Shown here piece after piece: positions 1-8,886 of a stretch of DNA of 64,000 bases (positions are counted from its first letter, which is position 1; the number at the start of each line of letters is the position of its first letter). A model generated the notes under the pieces. That model did not search any database, had not been told where the DNA came from, and saw only the letters and a list, made by a program, of their open reading frames with translations. Position numbers and translations under genes: made by a program. The stretch is from Pacificibacter marinus (GTDB lineage: Bacteria > Pseudomonadota > Alphaproteobacteria > Rhodobacterales > Rhodobacteraceae): contig NZ_JAHKPK010000065.1 in NCBI RefSeq assembly GCF_018860665.1, forward strand, positions 1 through 64,000, read 5' to 3'.

Positions 1-622
1 CAGTCTGAGCGGACTGCCCCTCGCCGGCCATGCGCTTGCCACCACCGCTTGAATTTGCGTGCCTCTGCGCCACCGACATCAACCACGTTCAGGTCCTCGC
101 CAAGAGCCGCAATCAAATTGTTGACAGCCCGCAGGCGAGGCGAGCGCCACAAGCGCATTTGTTCGCTATTTTGAAGCGATTGTCATGGGCCGCAAGCGTT
201 TCGACATGGCCGACAAGGTCTGACAGCCGCAATTGCGGTGCCTCAACCACCCCCAACAGAGCCGATGCGATCACCTCGTCGGGCACTCCATCGGCAGTCT
301 GCGTCGCTTCAACGCGCCGCAAAACTTCATCCAACGGTGCCTGTGTAACGCTATCGATTGATAAAAATTGAAATCCACGTAGAGCTGCCAACTGTTGCGC
401 TGCGCGAAACTTTTCTGCCGCATCGCCATCCCGCCCAGCGAGACACGCTTCCCAGCCTTCGATATACGACAGCCAGACCCCAGCCATTTTTTGCAACGCA
501 ACACCATAGGAATCGGTTTTGAGGCTATGCCAAACAACAGGCCGCGGCTCGACTGACGCATACCGTTTTGGGACACGTCGCTTTAAATACCAAGTCGTTC
601 CACGCAAGACAGGTTTTGACAT
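1..622 (-). pseudogene. Tyrosine recombinase (phage-type integrase), 5' part, frameshifted and cut by the window edge
   Basis: The N-terminus, MSKPVLRGTTWYLKRRVPKR, is typical of integrases with the DUF6538-type N-terminal module. The ATG at 622 is preferred to longer options because the family starts there. The first frame stops at 113. From about position 169 the +1-shifted frame continues cleanly as a core-binding domain (NSEQMRLWRSPRLRAVNNLI and onward to a KRWWQAHGRR stretch) up to base 1. The break lies at a run of four A on the coding strand (169-172), where one more A would restore the frame. The catalytic R-H-R-Y domain would lie to the left of the window. The gene starts 145 bp from the 3' end of tRNA-Ser and reads away from it, the usual layout for an island integrase. 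It is either a real pseudogene or a homopolymer sequencing error. Confidence 0.8.
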
Positions 623-733
623 ACTGGCGCCCCCAACATTCGCTTTGTGTAGCAAAATGGGGTGCAAAATGGGTAGCAAATCAAGGGAGGTAAGATGAAG
701 GCGTTGGGAATTATATGCTTAAGTATTTGATTT

Positions 734-759
734 CATGTAAAAATTAAAATTATTACATG
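734..759. repeat. AT-rich inverted repeat between tRNA-Ser and the integrase
   Basis: The arms CATGTAA (734-740) and TTACATG (753-759) flank a 12-base AT-rich spacer. It sits just past the tRNA 3' end and before the integrase start. It could be a weak terminator for the tRNA or part of an integrase/excisionase binding region. The sequence does not decide between them. Confidence 0.4.
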
Positions 760-767
760 AGTTAAAA

Positions 768-857
768 TGGCGGACAGACAGGGATTCGAACCCTGGAGAC
801 GGTCTCCCGCCTACACACTTTCCAGGCGTGCGCCTTCGACCACTCGGCCACCTGTCC
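768..857 (-). tRNA. tRNA-Ser (anticodon GGA)
   Basis: On the minus strand a full class II cloverleaf can be drawn. The acceptor stem is GGACAGG with TCTGTCC, the D-arm contains GCCGAGTGGTCGAAGGC, and the anticodon stem CACGC/GTGTG carries the loop CTGGAAA (anticodon GGA, reading UCC and UCU). A long variable arm typical of tRNA-Ser follows, then the T-arm CAGGG-TTCGAAT-CCCTG and an encoded discriminator G plus CCA. The 3' end faces the integrase at 1-622, so this tRNA is the likely attachment site of an element lying to the left. Confidence 0.97.
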
Positions 858-969
858 GTTGGCGCGATTTCTAACCGACCACGCAGGGGGGGGCAAGCCC
901 CTTTCCCTATAAAATAGTGCTTTTCGCAAAAATGACGTAACACACTGTGAATGCATAGATTTTCACGGA

Positions 970-1686
970 TCAATCGAGGTGAATGGCGACCCGTCGGTTC
1001 ATACGACCTTTTTTCTCGATCTTGCCAATGCGAATGCGTCCGATTTCAGAGGTGCGCGCCACGTGGGTGCCACCACAGGGTTGCAAATCAACCTCTGTGT
1101 CTCCATCCCCAATACGCACCAAGCGCACATGCCCCTGCCCCGTTGGCGGCATCACGGACATGGTTTTCACGATAGAGGGATCCGCCAAAAGCTCGTCATC
1201 AGTGATCCACGTATCCGTCACTTTCAGGTCTTGCTCGATGAGCGCGTTAAGGGCTTCCTCAAGTGCTGCTTTGTCTTCAGGTGGCGCGTCCATCGCAAAA
1301 TCAAGCCGACCTTTTTCTGCACTGATCGACCCGCCCGTGACAGGCAGAGGGATCACAACAGACAACAGATGCAAGGCCGTGTGCACCCGCATGTGCCGAT
1401 GGCGTCGCACCCAATCAAGACGCTGGGTGACCAGCATGCCCACAGGGGGCAAGGGTGCAGGCTCTGCTGGGACCAAAATAATGTCTTCGCCATCGCCTTT
1501 GATGGATGTCGCGATGTTCAGCGCGCCGCCAGACCATTCAAGTCGCCCACTGTCCCCCGGCTGTCCACCGCCCGTGGGATAAAACACTGTGGCGTCTAGA
1601 ATAATGCCGCCCTCGGGCGTATGCGCGCGGACAGTGCTTTGCGCATCTTGCAGATAGGCATCGTCGCGAAATAGGGCTGTGGTCAC
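970..1686 (-). CDS. alaX: Alanyl-tRNA editing protein (AlaX family)
   Basis: Free-standing relative of the alanyl-tRNA synthetase editing domain, expected to hydrolyse Ser (or Gly) mischarged on tRNA-Ala in the cytoplasm. The 238-aa protein has the N-terminal YPTGGGQPGDSG segment (about residues 36-47). All four zinc ligands of the family are visible: H102 and H106 in VHTALH, C204 and H208 in CGGTH. The synthetase catalytic core and the C-terminal oligomerisation domain are absent, as expected for the short AlaX types. Its start codon overlaps the stop of the upstream channel gene by four bases (ATGA), so it is the last gene of a coupled cysK-mscS-alaX unit. Why an editing enzyme travels with cysteine synthase is not evident from the sequence. 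Confidence 0.93.
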   Translation of the reverse strand: MTTALFRDDAYLQDAQSTVRAHTPEGGIILDATVFYPTGGGQPGDSGRLEWSGGALNIATSIKGDGEDIILVPAEPAPLPPVGMLVTQRLDWVRRHRHMRVHTALHLLSVVIPLPVTGGSISAEKGRLDFAMDAPPEDKAALEEALNALIEQDLKVTDTWITDDELLADPSIVKTMSVMPPTGQGHVRLVRIGDGDTEVDLQPCGGTHVARTSEIGRIRIGKIEKKGRMNRRVAIHLD

Positions 1687-4115
1687 GTCGCATCGTCCTT
1701 TAGCTGTGAGCCATTGGTGTCAGCGTCCTGATCCTGTGTTGCGGGCTCGATCTTGGTTTCAGTGTGAAGTGTTGCTGCGCTGTTTGGGCTATTGCCATGC
1801 AAGACTTCTGGATTGCGCAGCCAAATGTCACGCTGCGCGAAGGGGATTTCGATATTCTCTTCTACGAAGCGACTGGCGATCTGGTGATTGACGTCGCTGG
1901 TGACTTTCATGATCGTAGTCACGTCCGCCAAAATCGCGCGCACTTCGAAATCAAGTGAATCGGCGCCAAAACCGATGAAAAGGACCTGCGGCGACAGGCC
2001 TGAAACGATGCCTGGTTGTGCCTCAATAATCTCGTACAAAATGGTTTCAACGCGGCGGGTGTCAGTGCCGTAGGCGACGCCAATTTTGAGTGTCACACGC
2101 CCCAAAGAATTGCCGCGCGTGTAGTTCGTGACCGAATTGGAAATCAGATCAGCATTGGGCACGATCACGTCAGTACGGTCAAAGGTCTCGATACGGGTCG
2201 AGCGCACAGAGATATCGCGCACAAAGCCCATTTGGCCGCCCACCTCGATCCAATCGCCCTTGGACACGGGGCGTTCGATCAGTAAAATGATGCCAGAAAC
2301 AAAGTTTTGCACGATGTTTTGCAGACCAAAACCGATACCCACCGACAAGGCCCCAGCCACGAGCGCCAAGGCCGACAGATCGATGCCAGCCGCCATAATC
2401 GCCACAACGGCAGACAGGAACACCCCGACATAACCCGTGCCAGAAACAACTGCCTGTTGCCCGCCGCGATCCAATCTGGTCTTGGGCAGGATCGTCGAGG
2501 CCAAGGCCGCTTTGAGCAACCTTGTGAACCCGAACCCGATGGCAAAAACAATCAAAACAGTTAGCACATCAGGAATAGACAATTGCGCATCGCCCAAGGG
2601 GATGCCCTGCTGCATCAAGGTCCAAATTTCCCAAAGCTGATCGGGTCGCATGCCCCAAATCAAAGCAAACAAGGGCACAGCGCCGGCAAACAATGCAATC
2701 GAGATCAGCACAGGCACCAAGCCATCCGCCTGATCGGTGTCGCGCCGCACGATGGTGCAATAGAGGTCAGACACAAACCGCGAGGCGACCAACAATCCGC
2801 TCAGCAGCGCCAAGGATAAAACCGCAGGATAGACGATGCCGATGGCCGCGGGCATATAGCCAACGGCCCCCAATAGAACGGCAATCATCGCCGCTGGGCG
2901 CAAAATCTTTGCGACTGATCGCGTCATGAGCGCCACGAAACCACCAGAGGGGCTGCCCGCCTCCACCGGGCCCATCATCGCCTCTTGCACGCGATCCACC
3001 GAGATCAATATCTGCGCCAAGCGCAACAGCGAGAACGCCGTCAACACCACCAAAGGAAAGCGCAAAACATTCAAGCTGCCCGCGCTATACCCATCGATTT
3101 GAGCCAAATCGGCCAGCAAGGCATTGAGCGCCAGCATCAAGGCCATGAGTGTGAAATGGCCCGAGGCTTCACGCTGCTGCGTGGCGCTTAGGTCAAAGTT
3201 ATCTTGGGTGGTTTCAGTCGCGTAAAGCACGCGCGTCGCCAGCCATCTTGCGGCGAAAAAGGCAAAGCCAATCTCGGGCAGTGCTTCAGAAATCGCCTGA
3301 CCGCGTTCGCCCAAAACCCCAGTGATTTTAGCCGCCTGCGCCAAGGCAAGCAGTCCCAGCACAGGCACGATCACCTGTCCCAAGGACCCAACAAAATCGG
3401 ACACGCCGCGGCCCGCTTGGCCGCTGACAATGCTTTGAACTTTTTGAGAGGCCAAATCCGTATATTTACGGCCGCGCAGCAATAAAAACACTGACAAAAT
3501 CGTCAAGAACACAATGCTCGCGCCATTGGCTTTCAACGTGGCTTGCACGGCTGGTTTCAGCAGATTTGCAAACCCGACACGCCATGCTGTGAGCGCCGTG
3601 TCAGAAATGTCCTTGATCGCTTGCGGCCAAATGACAGGATTGAGCGGCGTTGGGCCTAGCTCCATCAACGCTTCGGTTTGGCGCGAAATCATGATGCTAT
3701 CGATTTCACCGATCAACCCATCCGCACGGGTAAAGGACTCTTCGGCTTGGCGCACGGGCGCTGTCGCAGCCTCAAGCTGTTTGGCCAATTCCGTGCGCCG
3801 CACAGCGACATCATTGGGTTCAGAACCGCCCTCTTCGGGTGCAGCGCCTAATGATTTGATCTGCGCTTGCAGGGTTTGAATACGAGCAGAATTGGCGCTT
3901 TCTGCCTCAAGAAATGCGCCGCGCCATGTCACCAATGTGGCGCGTGTGTCCTCAAGAGTTGCGTTATCAGGCGCCCCCTCGCGCAACACCGTTTCGACGC
4001 CGCTGGCAAAACTGTCCCAATCGGTGTAATTTGGCGTGCTTGCGTCTTGTGCCCACAGCGAAAGCGGCAGGCACAGCGTTAAAACGATGAGGAACCGGCA
4101 AAGCAGAGTGCGCAT
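1683..4115 (-). CDS. Large mechanosensitive channel, MscS family with DUF3772-like periplasmic region
   Basis: An 810-aa inner-membrane protein. Residues 1-22 form a signal peptide ending at LWAQ. A coiled, charged periplasmic region with DUF3772-like character follows (about 25-190). Multiple transmembrane helices (about 200-570) lead to a C-terminal MscS module. The module shows the pore-helix and beta-domain signature GIGFGLQNIVQNFVSGIILL followed by ERPVSKGDWIEVGGQMGFV (about 590-650). Channels of this size resemble the MscK/YbdG class and are expected to release solutes on hypo-osmotic shock. The last 35 residues are polar and low in complexity. The start overlaps the cysK stop by one base and the stop overlaps the alaX start, so the three genes should be co-translated. 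Confidence 0.9.
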   Translation of the reverse strand: MRTLLCRFLIVLTLCLPLSLWAQDASTPNYTDWDSFASGVETVLREGAPDNATLEDTRATLVTWRGAFLEAESANSARIQTLQAQIKSLGAAPEEGGSEPNDVAVRRTELAKQLEAATAPVRQAEESFTRADGLIGEIDSIMISRQTEALMELGPTPLNPVIWPQAIKDISDTALTAWRVGFANLLKPAVQATLKANGASIVFLTILSVFLLLRGRKYTDLASQKVQSIVSGQAGRGVSDFVGSLGQVIVPVLGLLALAQAAKITGVLGERGQAISEALPEIGFAFFAARWLATRVLYATETTQDNFDLSATQQREASGHFTLMALMLALNALLADLAQIDGYSAGSLNVLRFPLVVLTAFSLLRLAQILISVDRVQEAMMGPVEAGSPSGGFVALMTRSVAKILRPAAMIAVLLGAVGYMPAAIGIVYPAVLSLALLSGLLVASRFVSDLYCTIVRRDTDQADGLVPVLISIALFAGAVPLFALIWGMRPDQLWEIWTLMQQGIPLGDAQLSIPDVLTVLIVFAIGFGFTRLLKAALASTILPKTRLDRGGQQAVVSGTGYVGVFLSAVVAIMAAGIDLSALALVAGALSVGIGFGLQNIVQNFVSGIILLIERPVSKGDWIEVGGQMGFVRDISVRSTRIETFDRTDVIVPNADLISNSVTNYTRGNSLGRVTLKIGVAYGTDTRRVETILYEIIEAQPGIVSGLSPQVLFIGFGADSLDFEVRAILADVTTIMKVTSDVNHQIASRFVEENIEIPFAQRDIWLRNPEVLHGNSPNSAATLHTETKIEPATQDQDADTNGSQLKDDAT

Positions 4116-5146
4116 CAGCCCTCGTAAACGTCAGGCAAAGCGCGTGGACCATGATCAAGCCATTTGGGCACAGGTAGGCCTTTTTCTTTTAAGAACTCAG
4201 GGTTGAACAGTTTCGACTGATAGCGCGTGCCGTAATCGCACAAGACAGTTACGATTGTATGACCAGGCCCCATTTCACGGGCCATTTTCATCGCTCCAGC
4301 CACGTTCACGCCAGACGACCCACCAAGGCACAGGCCCTCATGTTCGAGCAAATCAAACACAACAGGTAAGGCTTCGTCATCAGGCACTTGGTAGGAAAAA
4401 TCAGGTGTGAAGCCCTCTAAGTTGGCGGTGATACGCCCCTGCCCGATGCCTTCTGTGATCGAGCCACCTTCCGACTTCAATTCGCCAGTCGTGTAATAGC
4501 TGTGCAAGGCTGCACCCATAGGGTCAGCCAAACCGATTTTCACGCCCTTAGGCTGCAACGCCATGCCAACACCCGCAAGGGTGCCGCCTGATCCAACAGC
4601 ACAGATAAAGCCGTCGACCTTACCGTCTGTTTGCGCCCAAATCTCAGGGCCTGTTGTTTCAATATGCGCTTGGCGGTTGGCGGTATTGTCGAACTGGTTG
4701 GCCCAGATCACGCCTTCATTGGTTTCCCGTGCAAGTTGTTCAGCCAGACGACCAGAATAGCGCACATAGTTGTTCGGGTTCTTGTAAGGCGCGGCCGCGA
4801 CCTGCACCAATTCAGCACCCGCCAAACGCAGCATGTCTTTTTTCTCTTGGCTTTGCGTTTCAGGAATCACGATCACCGTGCGAAAGCCCAAAGCAGAGCC
4901 GACCAACGCCAAACCGATGCCTGTGTTGCCGGCTGTGCCCTCAACAATGGTGCCGCCCGGTTTCAACAGGCCCTTGGCCACCGCGTCTTTGATGATATAG
5001 AGCGCCGCGCGATCTTTCACGGATTGACCGGGGTTCATGAACTCGGCCTTGCCCAAAATCTCACATCCCGTGGCCTCAGAGGGGCCTTTGAGACGGATCA
5101 ATGGCGTGTTGCCGATTGTGTCGATGAGATCTTGGTTCACGCGCAT
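4115..5146 (-). CDS. cysK: Cysteine synthase A (O-acetylserine sulfhydrylase)
   Basis: PLP enzyme making cysteine from O-acetylserine and sulfide. The 343-aa product begins at MRVNQDLIDTIGNTPLIRLK. This start is chosen over the upstream ATG at 5206 because AAGGAG lies eight bases before it and family homology begins there. The Schiff-base lysine is K44 in NPGQSVKDRA, the substrate loop is GTAGNTGIG, and the cofactor phosphate loop lies around VGSGGTLAG. The C-terminus is longer than that of E. coli CysK, as in a known alphaproteobacterial subgroup. The first step of the pathway, cysE, is at 49116-49931. CysK heads the overlapping cysK-mscS-alaX unit. Confidence 0.95.
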   Translation of the reverse strand: MRVNQDLIDTIGNTPLIRLKGPSEATGCEILGKAEFMNPGQSVKDRAALYIIKDAVAKGLLKPGGTIVEGTAGNTGIGLALVGSALGFRTVIVIPETQSQEKKDMLRLAGAELVQVAAAPYKNPNNYVRYSGRLAEQLARETNEGVIWANQFDNTANRQAHIETTGPEIWAQTDGKVDGFICAVGSGGTLAGVGMALQPKGVKIGLADPMGAALHSYYTTGELKSEGGSITEGIGQGRITANLEGFTPDFSYQVPDDEALPVVFDLLEHEGLCLGGSSGVNVAGAMKMAREMGPGHTIVTVLCDYGTRYQSKLFNPEFLKEKGLPVPKWLDHGPRALPDVYEG

Positions 5147-5285
5147 ATCAGGGCGCTCCTTTATAATAAGTCGTCTTGGAATATGTAGAACGAAGGTTCG
5201 CCACACTCAAGCCTCACGGGGAGATTCAAGGAAACTGTTTCGCCAATTCCACGCCAGCCGGAACAGAACCGCCTAGCAGCCCTGT

Positions 5286-6656
5286 TTACGCTTTGTCGCG
5301 TTTCTCAAGTTCCAGCCAAATCCCATCGCCCGAGCGCACCGTCAAATGCGCCACAGGCACCGGCGTTTTCCCTGCGACGGTTTTGATCTTATATGCGCCG
5401 ACGATCATCGCCAAAAGCAATGGCCCCTCGACCATGGCAAAACCCGCGCCAGTACAAACACGCGGACCAGATGAGAACGGTATAAACGCATCGCGCAGGC
5501 ACTGCTTGCCGTTGTCGGTTTTAAACCTGTCAGGGTCAAAGGCGTCTGGATCATCCCAAAACCGTTCGTGCCGCTGCACATGCCAAGGCGATAGCACAAT
5601 TTGACTGCCTACAGGCACATCGCGTTCGCGAAACCGTTCAGGGCAGGTTGTCTCGCGCACCATCATCGGTACAGGCGGATACAATCGCAGGGTCTCGCGA
5701 AACACGTCTTTGGTATAGCGCAGCTTGGATAGGTCGGAAAACGCGGGATCGTTGCCAAAGGCCAGCCCTTCTGCGGCGACCTTATCTTGCACCTCGGGGT
5801 TTGCCGCGATCAACCACAGCGCCCAAGCCAAGGCGGAGGCGGAGGTTTCATGCCCCGCCAAAAAGAAAATCGCCACCTGATCGACCATTTCATCAGCTGT
5901 AAAGGTCTGACCTGTTTCAGGGTCGGCGGTGGTCATGATCTTGGTCGCCAAATCATTGGGCGCCGTGCCCGCTTTGATCTCGGCCATGCGGGTGTCTGTC
6001 AGGGTACGGATCAGGGCGCGGATTGTTTTGGCGGTGTCTTTGGTGCGTTTGCGGTGAAAGCGCGGCATCCAGCCCGGCAGCGGGATAAAGGCTGCGATGT
6101 TCAAAATCGGCTGTTCGCGTTGGTGATCTTGAAACTGGGCAAAGACATCGCGCGCGATCTCATGTTCAATCGGAATCGAAAACAGCGTGCGAAAAATCAC
6201 ATCCGCTGCGGCATGGGATGTCTGCGGTTCAACATCAATGGGGCCTTGCGGGCCTTCAAGCCGCGCCACGGCAGACTGCGCCGAGGCCACCATGGCCTCG
6301 AATGTGTCGCGCAACCGCCCGCCTTCAAATGCCGGATCGATGATGCGCCTTTGCCGCTTCCACGCCTCACCATTGGTTAAAAACACAGACCCCTCACCCA
6401 AAAGCGGCTTCAGACCTTCGGCGATGCGCGCAGATTTCGGGAAATCCATTGGCCGCTCGTTGAGAACCCGTTTGATCAAACTGGGCTGATTGACCAAATA
6501 GGACCGGAAAAACGGCGTGCGAAACTCGGCCATCCATGCGCGATACAGCTTGGCAGGCTGCGCCGACAAGATGTCTTTGCGAAACAATTTCACATAGTTG
6601 CGCAAAGTTGTTTTATCGGGGCGCGCAGTGGGTTTTGGCGGAATCATCGGTGACAT
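5286..6656 (-). CDS. Cytochrome P450
   Basis: A 456-aa soluble haem monooxygenase with no N-terminal membrane anchor. The I-helix oxygen-activation motif AGHETS is at 267-272 and the K-helix ExxR is E321-R324 in FRETLRLYP. The haem-binding loop FSSGPRVCTGAG has the axial ligand C401. The substrate cannot be read from the sequence. The AGHETS and ETLRLYPP motifs place it in the large bacterial group related to fatty-acid and alkane hydroxylating P450s, which is inference only. Its ATG overlaps the stop of the upstream hydrolase gene by one base (TAATG), so the two are translationally coupled. No ferredoxin or ferredoxin reductase gene lies nearby, so the electron donor must be encoded elsewhere. 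Confidence 0.95.
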   Translation of the reverse strand: MSPMIPPKPTARPDKTTLRNYVKLFRKDILSAQPAKLYRAWMAEFRTPFFRSYLVNQPSLIKRVLNERPMDFPKSARIAEGLKPLLGEGSVFLTNGEAWKRQRRIIDPAFEGGRLRDTFEAMVASAQSAVARLEGPQGPIDVEPQTSHAAADVIFRTLFSIPIEHEIARDVFAQFQDHQREQPILNIAAFIPLPGWMPRFHRKRTKDTAKTIRALIRTLTDTRMAEIKAGTAPNDLATKIMTTADPETGQTFTADEMVDQVAIFFLAGHETSASALAWALWLIAANPEVQDKVAAEGLAFGNDPAFSDLSKLRYTKDVFRETLRLYPPVPMMVRETTCPERFRERDVPVGSQIVLSPWHVQRHERFWDDPDAFDPDRFKTDNGKQCLRDAFIPFSSGPRVCTGAGFAMVEGPLLLAMIVGAYKIKTVAGKTPVPVAHLTVRSGDGIWLELEKRDKA

Positions 6657-7891
6657 TATAGGGCCATCTCGGTGTATGTATTGGCTGGCGTATCGATGCG
6701 GCTGGGCGTTGGCGCGTGATTTTGGAACCGCTCAGCCAAGGTTTGCGGCCCTGCGGTGATTTTGAAATAATCATAGCTGAGCGGGCGATCAAAGGCGCAC
6801 AGATACTGAAAATGCAGTCGGAAGAACCTGCGTTTAAGCGTGGACCACAATTCTGGCGACAGGGCTTGAGTGAAAGCGGCTGAGATCACCAAGGGCCATT
6901 TCTGATCATCGGGCGCAACCCCCGTGACTTTGACCGGATCACATAGCGCAAAAGAACAGGGGTCGCCGGGGGCTGTGACATCAAGCCAGAACAGCTCATC
7001 ACGGGTGCATAAATAGGCCAAATCACGGCGCAAAATTTTCGCCTCTGGCAGATAGCTGACCATCGGCACCACCTGCCCCAATGTCAAAAACGACAGCTTG
7101 GGCGCGGTGTCCGTGTCGCGTGCTGGCACTTGGCCCCCACGGATCAAATTGGCCAAAACGCTGACGCCCAGATGCGCGCCGGACGAATGCCCAACGATCA
7201 GAACCTCGTCCCAATCTTGCGTCATCGCCTCGGCGATATCGTCTTGAAACTCTTTGAGACGCGCGATCAATTCAGGCGGTTCAGCCCCACGCCAGCGCGC
7301 GGAATAGCCGTAATCATGCATCAAATAATAGGCGAAAAACTTGCCGTCTTTGCGCTTGAACCACCGCAAAATGCCGTAACCCAGCAAAAGCGCGGCCACG
7401 CCTGCCCCCGCTTTGAGCAGAGCAGTTTTTGCCCAAACCCCAAGCAACGCATAAAATCCCCATGACAGACCAACAGCGATGAGCAGTTGCACCAGCAAGA
7501 TCAAAACAGGGTATAAGGCCGCCAAAACAGGCCCGCGTCGCAGCTTCATCAATGCACCCAAAGCGCCGGTAGAAATGTATATCCAAGCGGTGCGGATCAA
7601 AATCCAGTAGGTCTTGAAAATCCCTGCATCCATGCTCGATTGTACAATATCGGACCAAACCAGCACATCGATTTCGCTGCGAGTTTGCCTTTCGTCAATT
7701 TGCGCATCCACGGACCAGCCAAAACGTTCGCCGGACTTCGGCGATAGCGTTAAATCATAGCCGGAAATATCGGATTGTTTGGCGCCTTCCTTGCGGTAAA
7801 GCTCGCGGTAGCGCCGTGGCGGGATCGGATCATAACCGGGGATGTAAAACACCCGCCGCCGCTTAACCTCGTCATTGCCTGCTATTCCCAT
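6656..7891 (-). CDS. Membrane-associated alpha/beta hydrolase-like protein
   Basis: The 411-aa protein starts with a basic segment reading RRRVFYIPGYDPIPPRRYRE (residues 11-30), resembling the first strand and oxyanion region of lipase-like hydrolases. Two hydrophobic stretches (about 122-150 and 156-176) probably anchor it in the membrane. The nucleophile elbow GHSSG (S237) follows in VLIVGHSSGAHLG, as in serine esterases and lipases. The rest of the catalytic triad cannot be assigned by eye. It precedes and overlaps the P450 gene, which suggests they act on the same lipophilic substrate. This could be hydrolysis of an ester before or after hydroxylation, which is inference. No specific substrate is claimed. 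Confidence 0.7.
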   Translation of the reverse strand: MGIAGNDEVKRRRVFYIPGYDPIPPRRYRELYRKEGAKQSDISGYDLTLSPKSGERFGWSVDAQIDERQTRSEIDVLVWSDIVQSSMDAGIFKTYWILIRTAWIYISTGALGALMKLRRGPVLAALYPVLILLVQLLIAVGLSWGFYALLGVWAKTALLKAGAGVAALLLGYGILRWFKRKDGKFFAYYLMHDYGYSARWRGAEPPELIARLKEFQDDIAEAMTQDWDEVLIVGHSSGAHLGVSVLANLIRGGQVPARDTDTAPKLSFLTLGQVVPMVSYLPEAKILRRDLAYLCTRDELFWLDVTAPGDPCSFALCDPVKVTGVAPDDQKWPLVISAAFTQALSPELWSTLKRRFFRLHFQYLCAFDRPLSYDYFKITAGPQTLAERFQNHAPTPSRIDTPANTYTEMAL

Positions 7892-7963
7892 CTACGCCAT
7901 CCGCTGCCTGAAACCACGTTTTGCCAGCATGTTAGCGTAAGTTTTAAGATTGCGTAAGCTGTA

Positions 7964-8713
7964 TCACCCTAAAGCGCTCAACGCAGGGAATGTCTCGAGC
8001 AACCAATAGCTGAAGCGTGAAAACGCGCCGGTCAAAAGCATCACGCCCACAAAGACCAGTAACGCGCCCATGAGCTTTTCGATCAGCCCCATATGGCGTT
8101 TAAGGCGGTTCATCACCGACATGGCACGGGTGATGAAGATGGCGGACAACAAAAACGGCACCCCAAGCCCGATGGCATAAACACCCAATAAAGCGGTGCC
8201 GCGTGTGACAGAGCCTTCGGTGGCGGCAATCGACAGGATCGCGCCCAGTTGCGGACCGATGCAAGGCGTCCAGCCAAAGGCAAACGCCAAGCCAAGCACA
8301 TAAGCACCAAAGGAAGATCCCCCTTGGTCGCCCGCATCAAGTCGCGCTTCGCGGTCCAAAATAGAAATGCGGAACACAGACAGAAAATGCAGCCCTAGAA
8401 TGATGATCACACCGCCCGAAATACGACTTAAAAGCACCTGATTTTGCAGGAAAAAACTGCCCAAAAAGGACGCCGTGAACCCCAGAAACAAAAACACTGT
8501 CGACAGGCCCAAAACGAACATCAGCGCTGGCACGATGGCTTTGCGCGGTGCATGTTCATCGGTCAACTCGCCCATAGAAATACCCGACATATAGGCCAGA
8601 TAGGGCGGCACAATTGGCAAGACGCAAGGACTGACAAAAGAGGCAATACCTGCAGCCAAGGCTATGAAAATGGCAGGCAAAAGGCCCGCGTCAAAGAGGT
8701 CGATTCCAAACAT
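7964..8713 (-). CDS. ccdA: Cytochrome c biogenesis / thiol-disulfide transporter, CcdA family
   Basis: A 249-aa inner-membrane protein with six predicted helices in two repeats of three. Each repeat carries the family's redox-active cysteine next to prolines: C30 in SFVSPCVLPIVPPY and C151 in FGWTPCIGPQLG. CcdA carries electrons from cytoplasmic thioredoxin across the membrane to periplasmic proteins that keep apocytochrome c haem-binding cysteines reduced. It lacks the periplasmic domains of DsbD, consistent with the short form. It is followed downstream by the hydrolase-P450 pair after a 72-bp gap and preceded by rne on the same strand. Confidence 0.93.
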   Translation of the reverse strand: MFGIDLFDAGLLPAIFIALAAGIASFVSPCVLPIVPPYLAYMSGISMGELTDEHAPRKAIVPALMFVLGLSTVFLFLGFTASFLGSFFLQNQVLLSRISGGVIIILGLHFLSVFRISILDREARLDAGDQGGSSFGAYVLGLAFAFGWTPCIGPQLGAILSIAATEGSVTRGTALLGVYAIGLGVPFLLSAIFITRAMSVMNRLKRHMGLIEKLMGALLVFVGVMLLTGAFSRFSYWLLETFPALSALG

Positions 8714-8804
8714 GTTTCACTCATGCCACGACGGCACGTTGATGAAAAGCGGCGCGTGGTCGCGGCAAGGTCACTTTCATGTGGTCCACCGTAACAATCG
8801 CCAC

Positions 8805-8834
8805 CACGGCACATACAAACACGGCACATACAAA
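8805..8834. repeat. Tandem 15-bp direct repeat
   Basis: CACGGCACATACAAA occurs twice head to tail (8805-8819 and 8820-8834) in the ccdA-rne spacer, directly beside the rne terminator hairpin. No function is apparent; replication slippage is the simplest origin. Confidence 0.7.
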
Positions 8835-8864
8835 AAAGGCGACCAAATCAATTGGCCGCCTTTT
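8834..8864 (-). terminator. Rho-independent terminator of rne
   Basis: AAAAGGCGACCA and TGGCCGCCTTTT form a 12-bp stem with one mismatch and a seven-base loop, ending in a T-tract on the minus strand. It lies 23 bases past the rne stop codon. Confidence 0.8.
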
Positions 8865-8886
8865 CTATAAATATATCAGTATCGTA

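Noticed and set aside
7929-7942. Single TGTTAGCG half site upstream of the membrane hydrolase
   Set aside because: Only one arm matches the carbon-regulator palindrome; too weak compared with the eno and fda sites.
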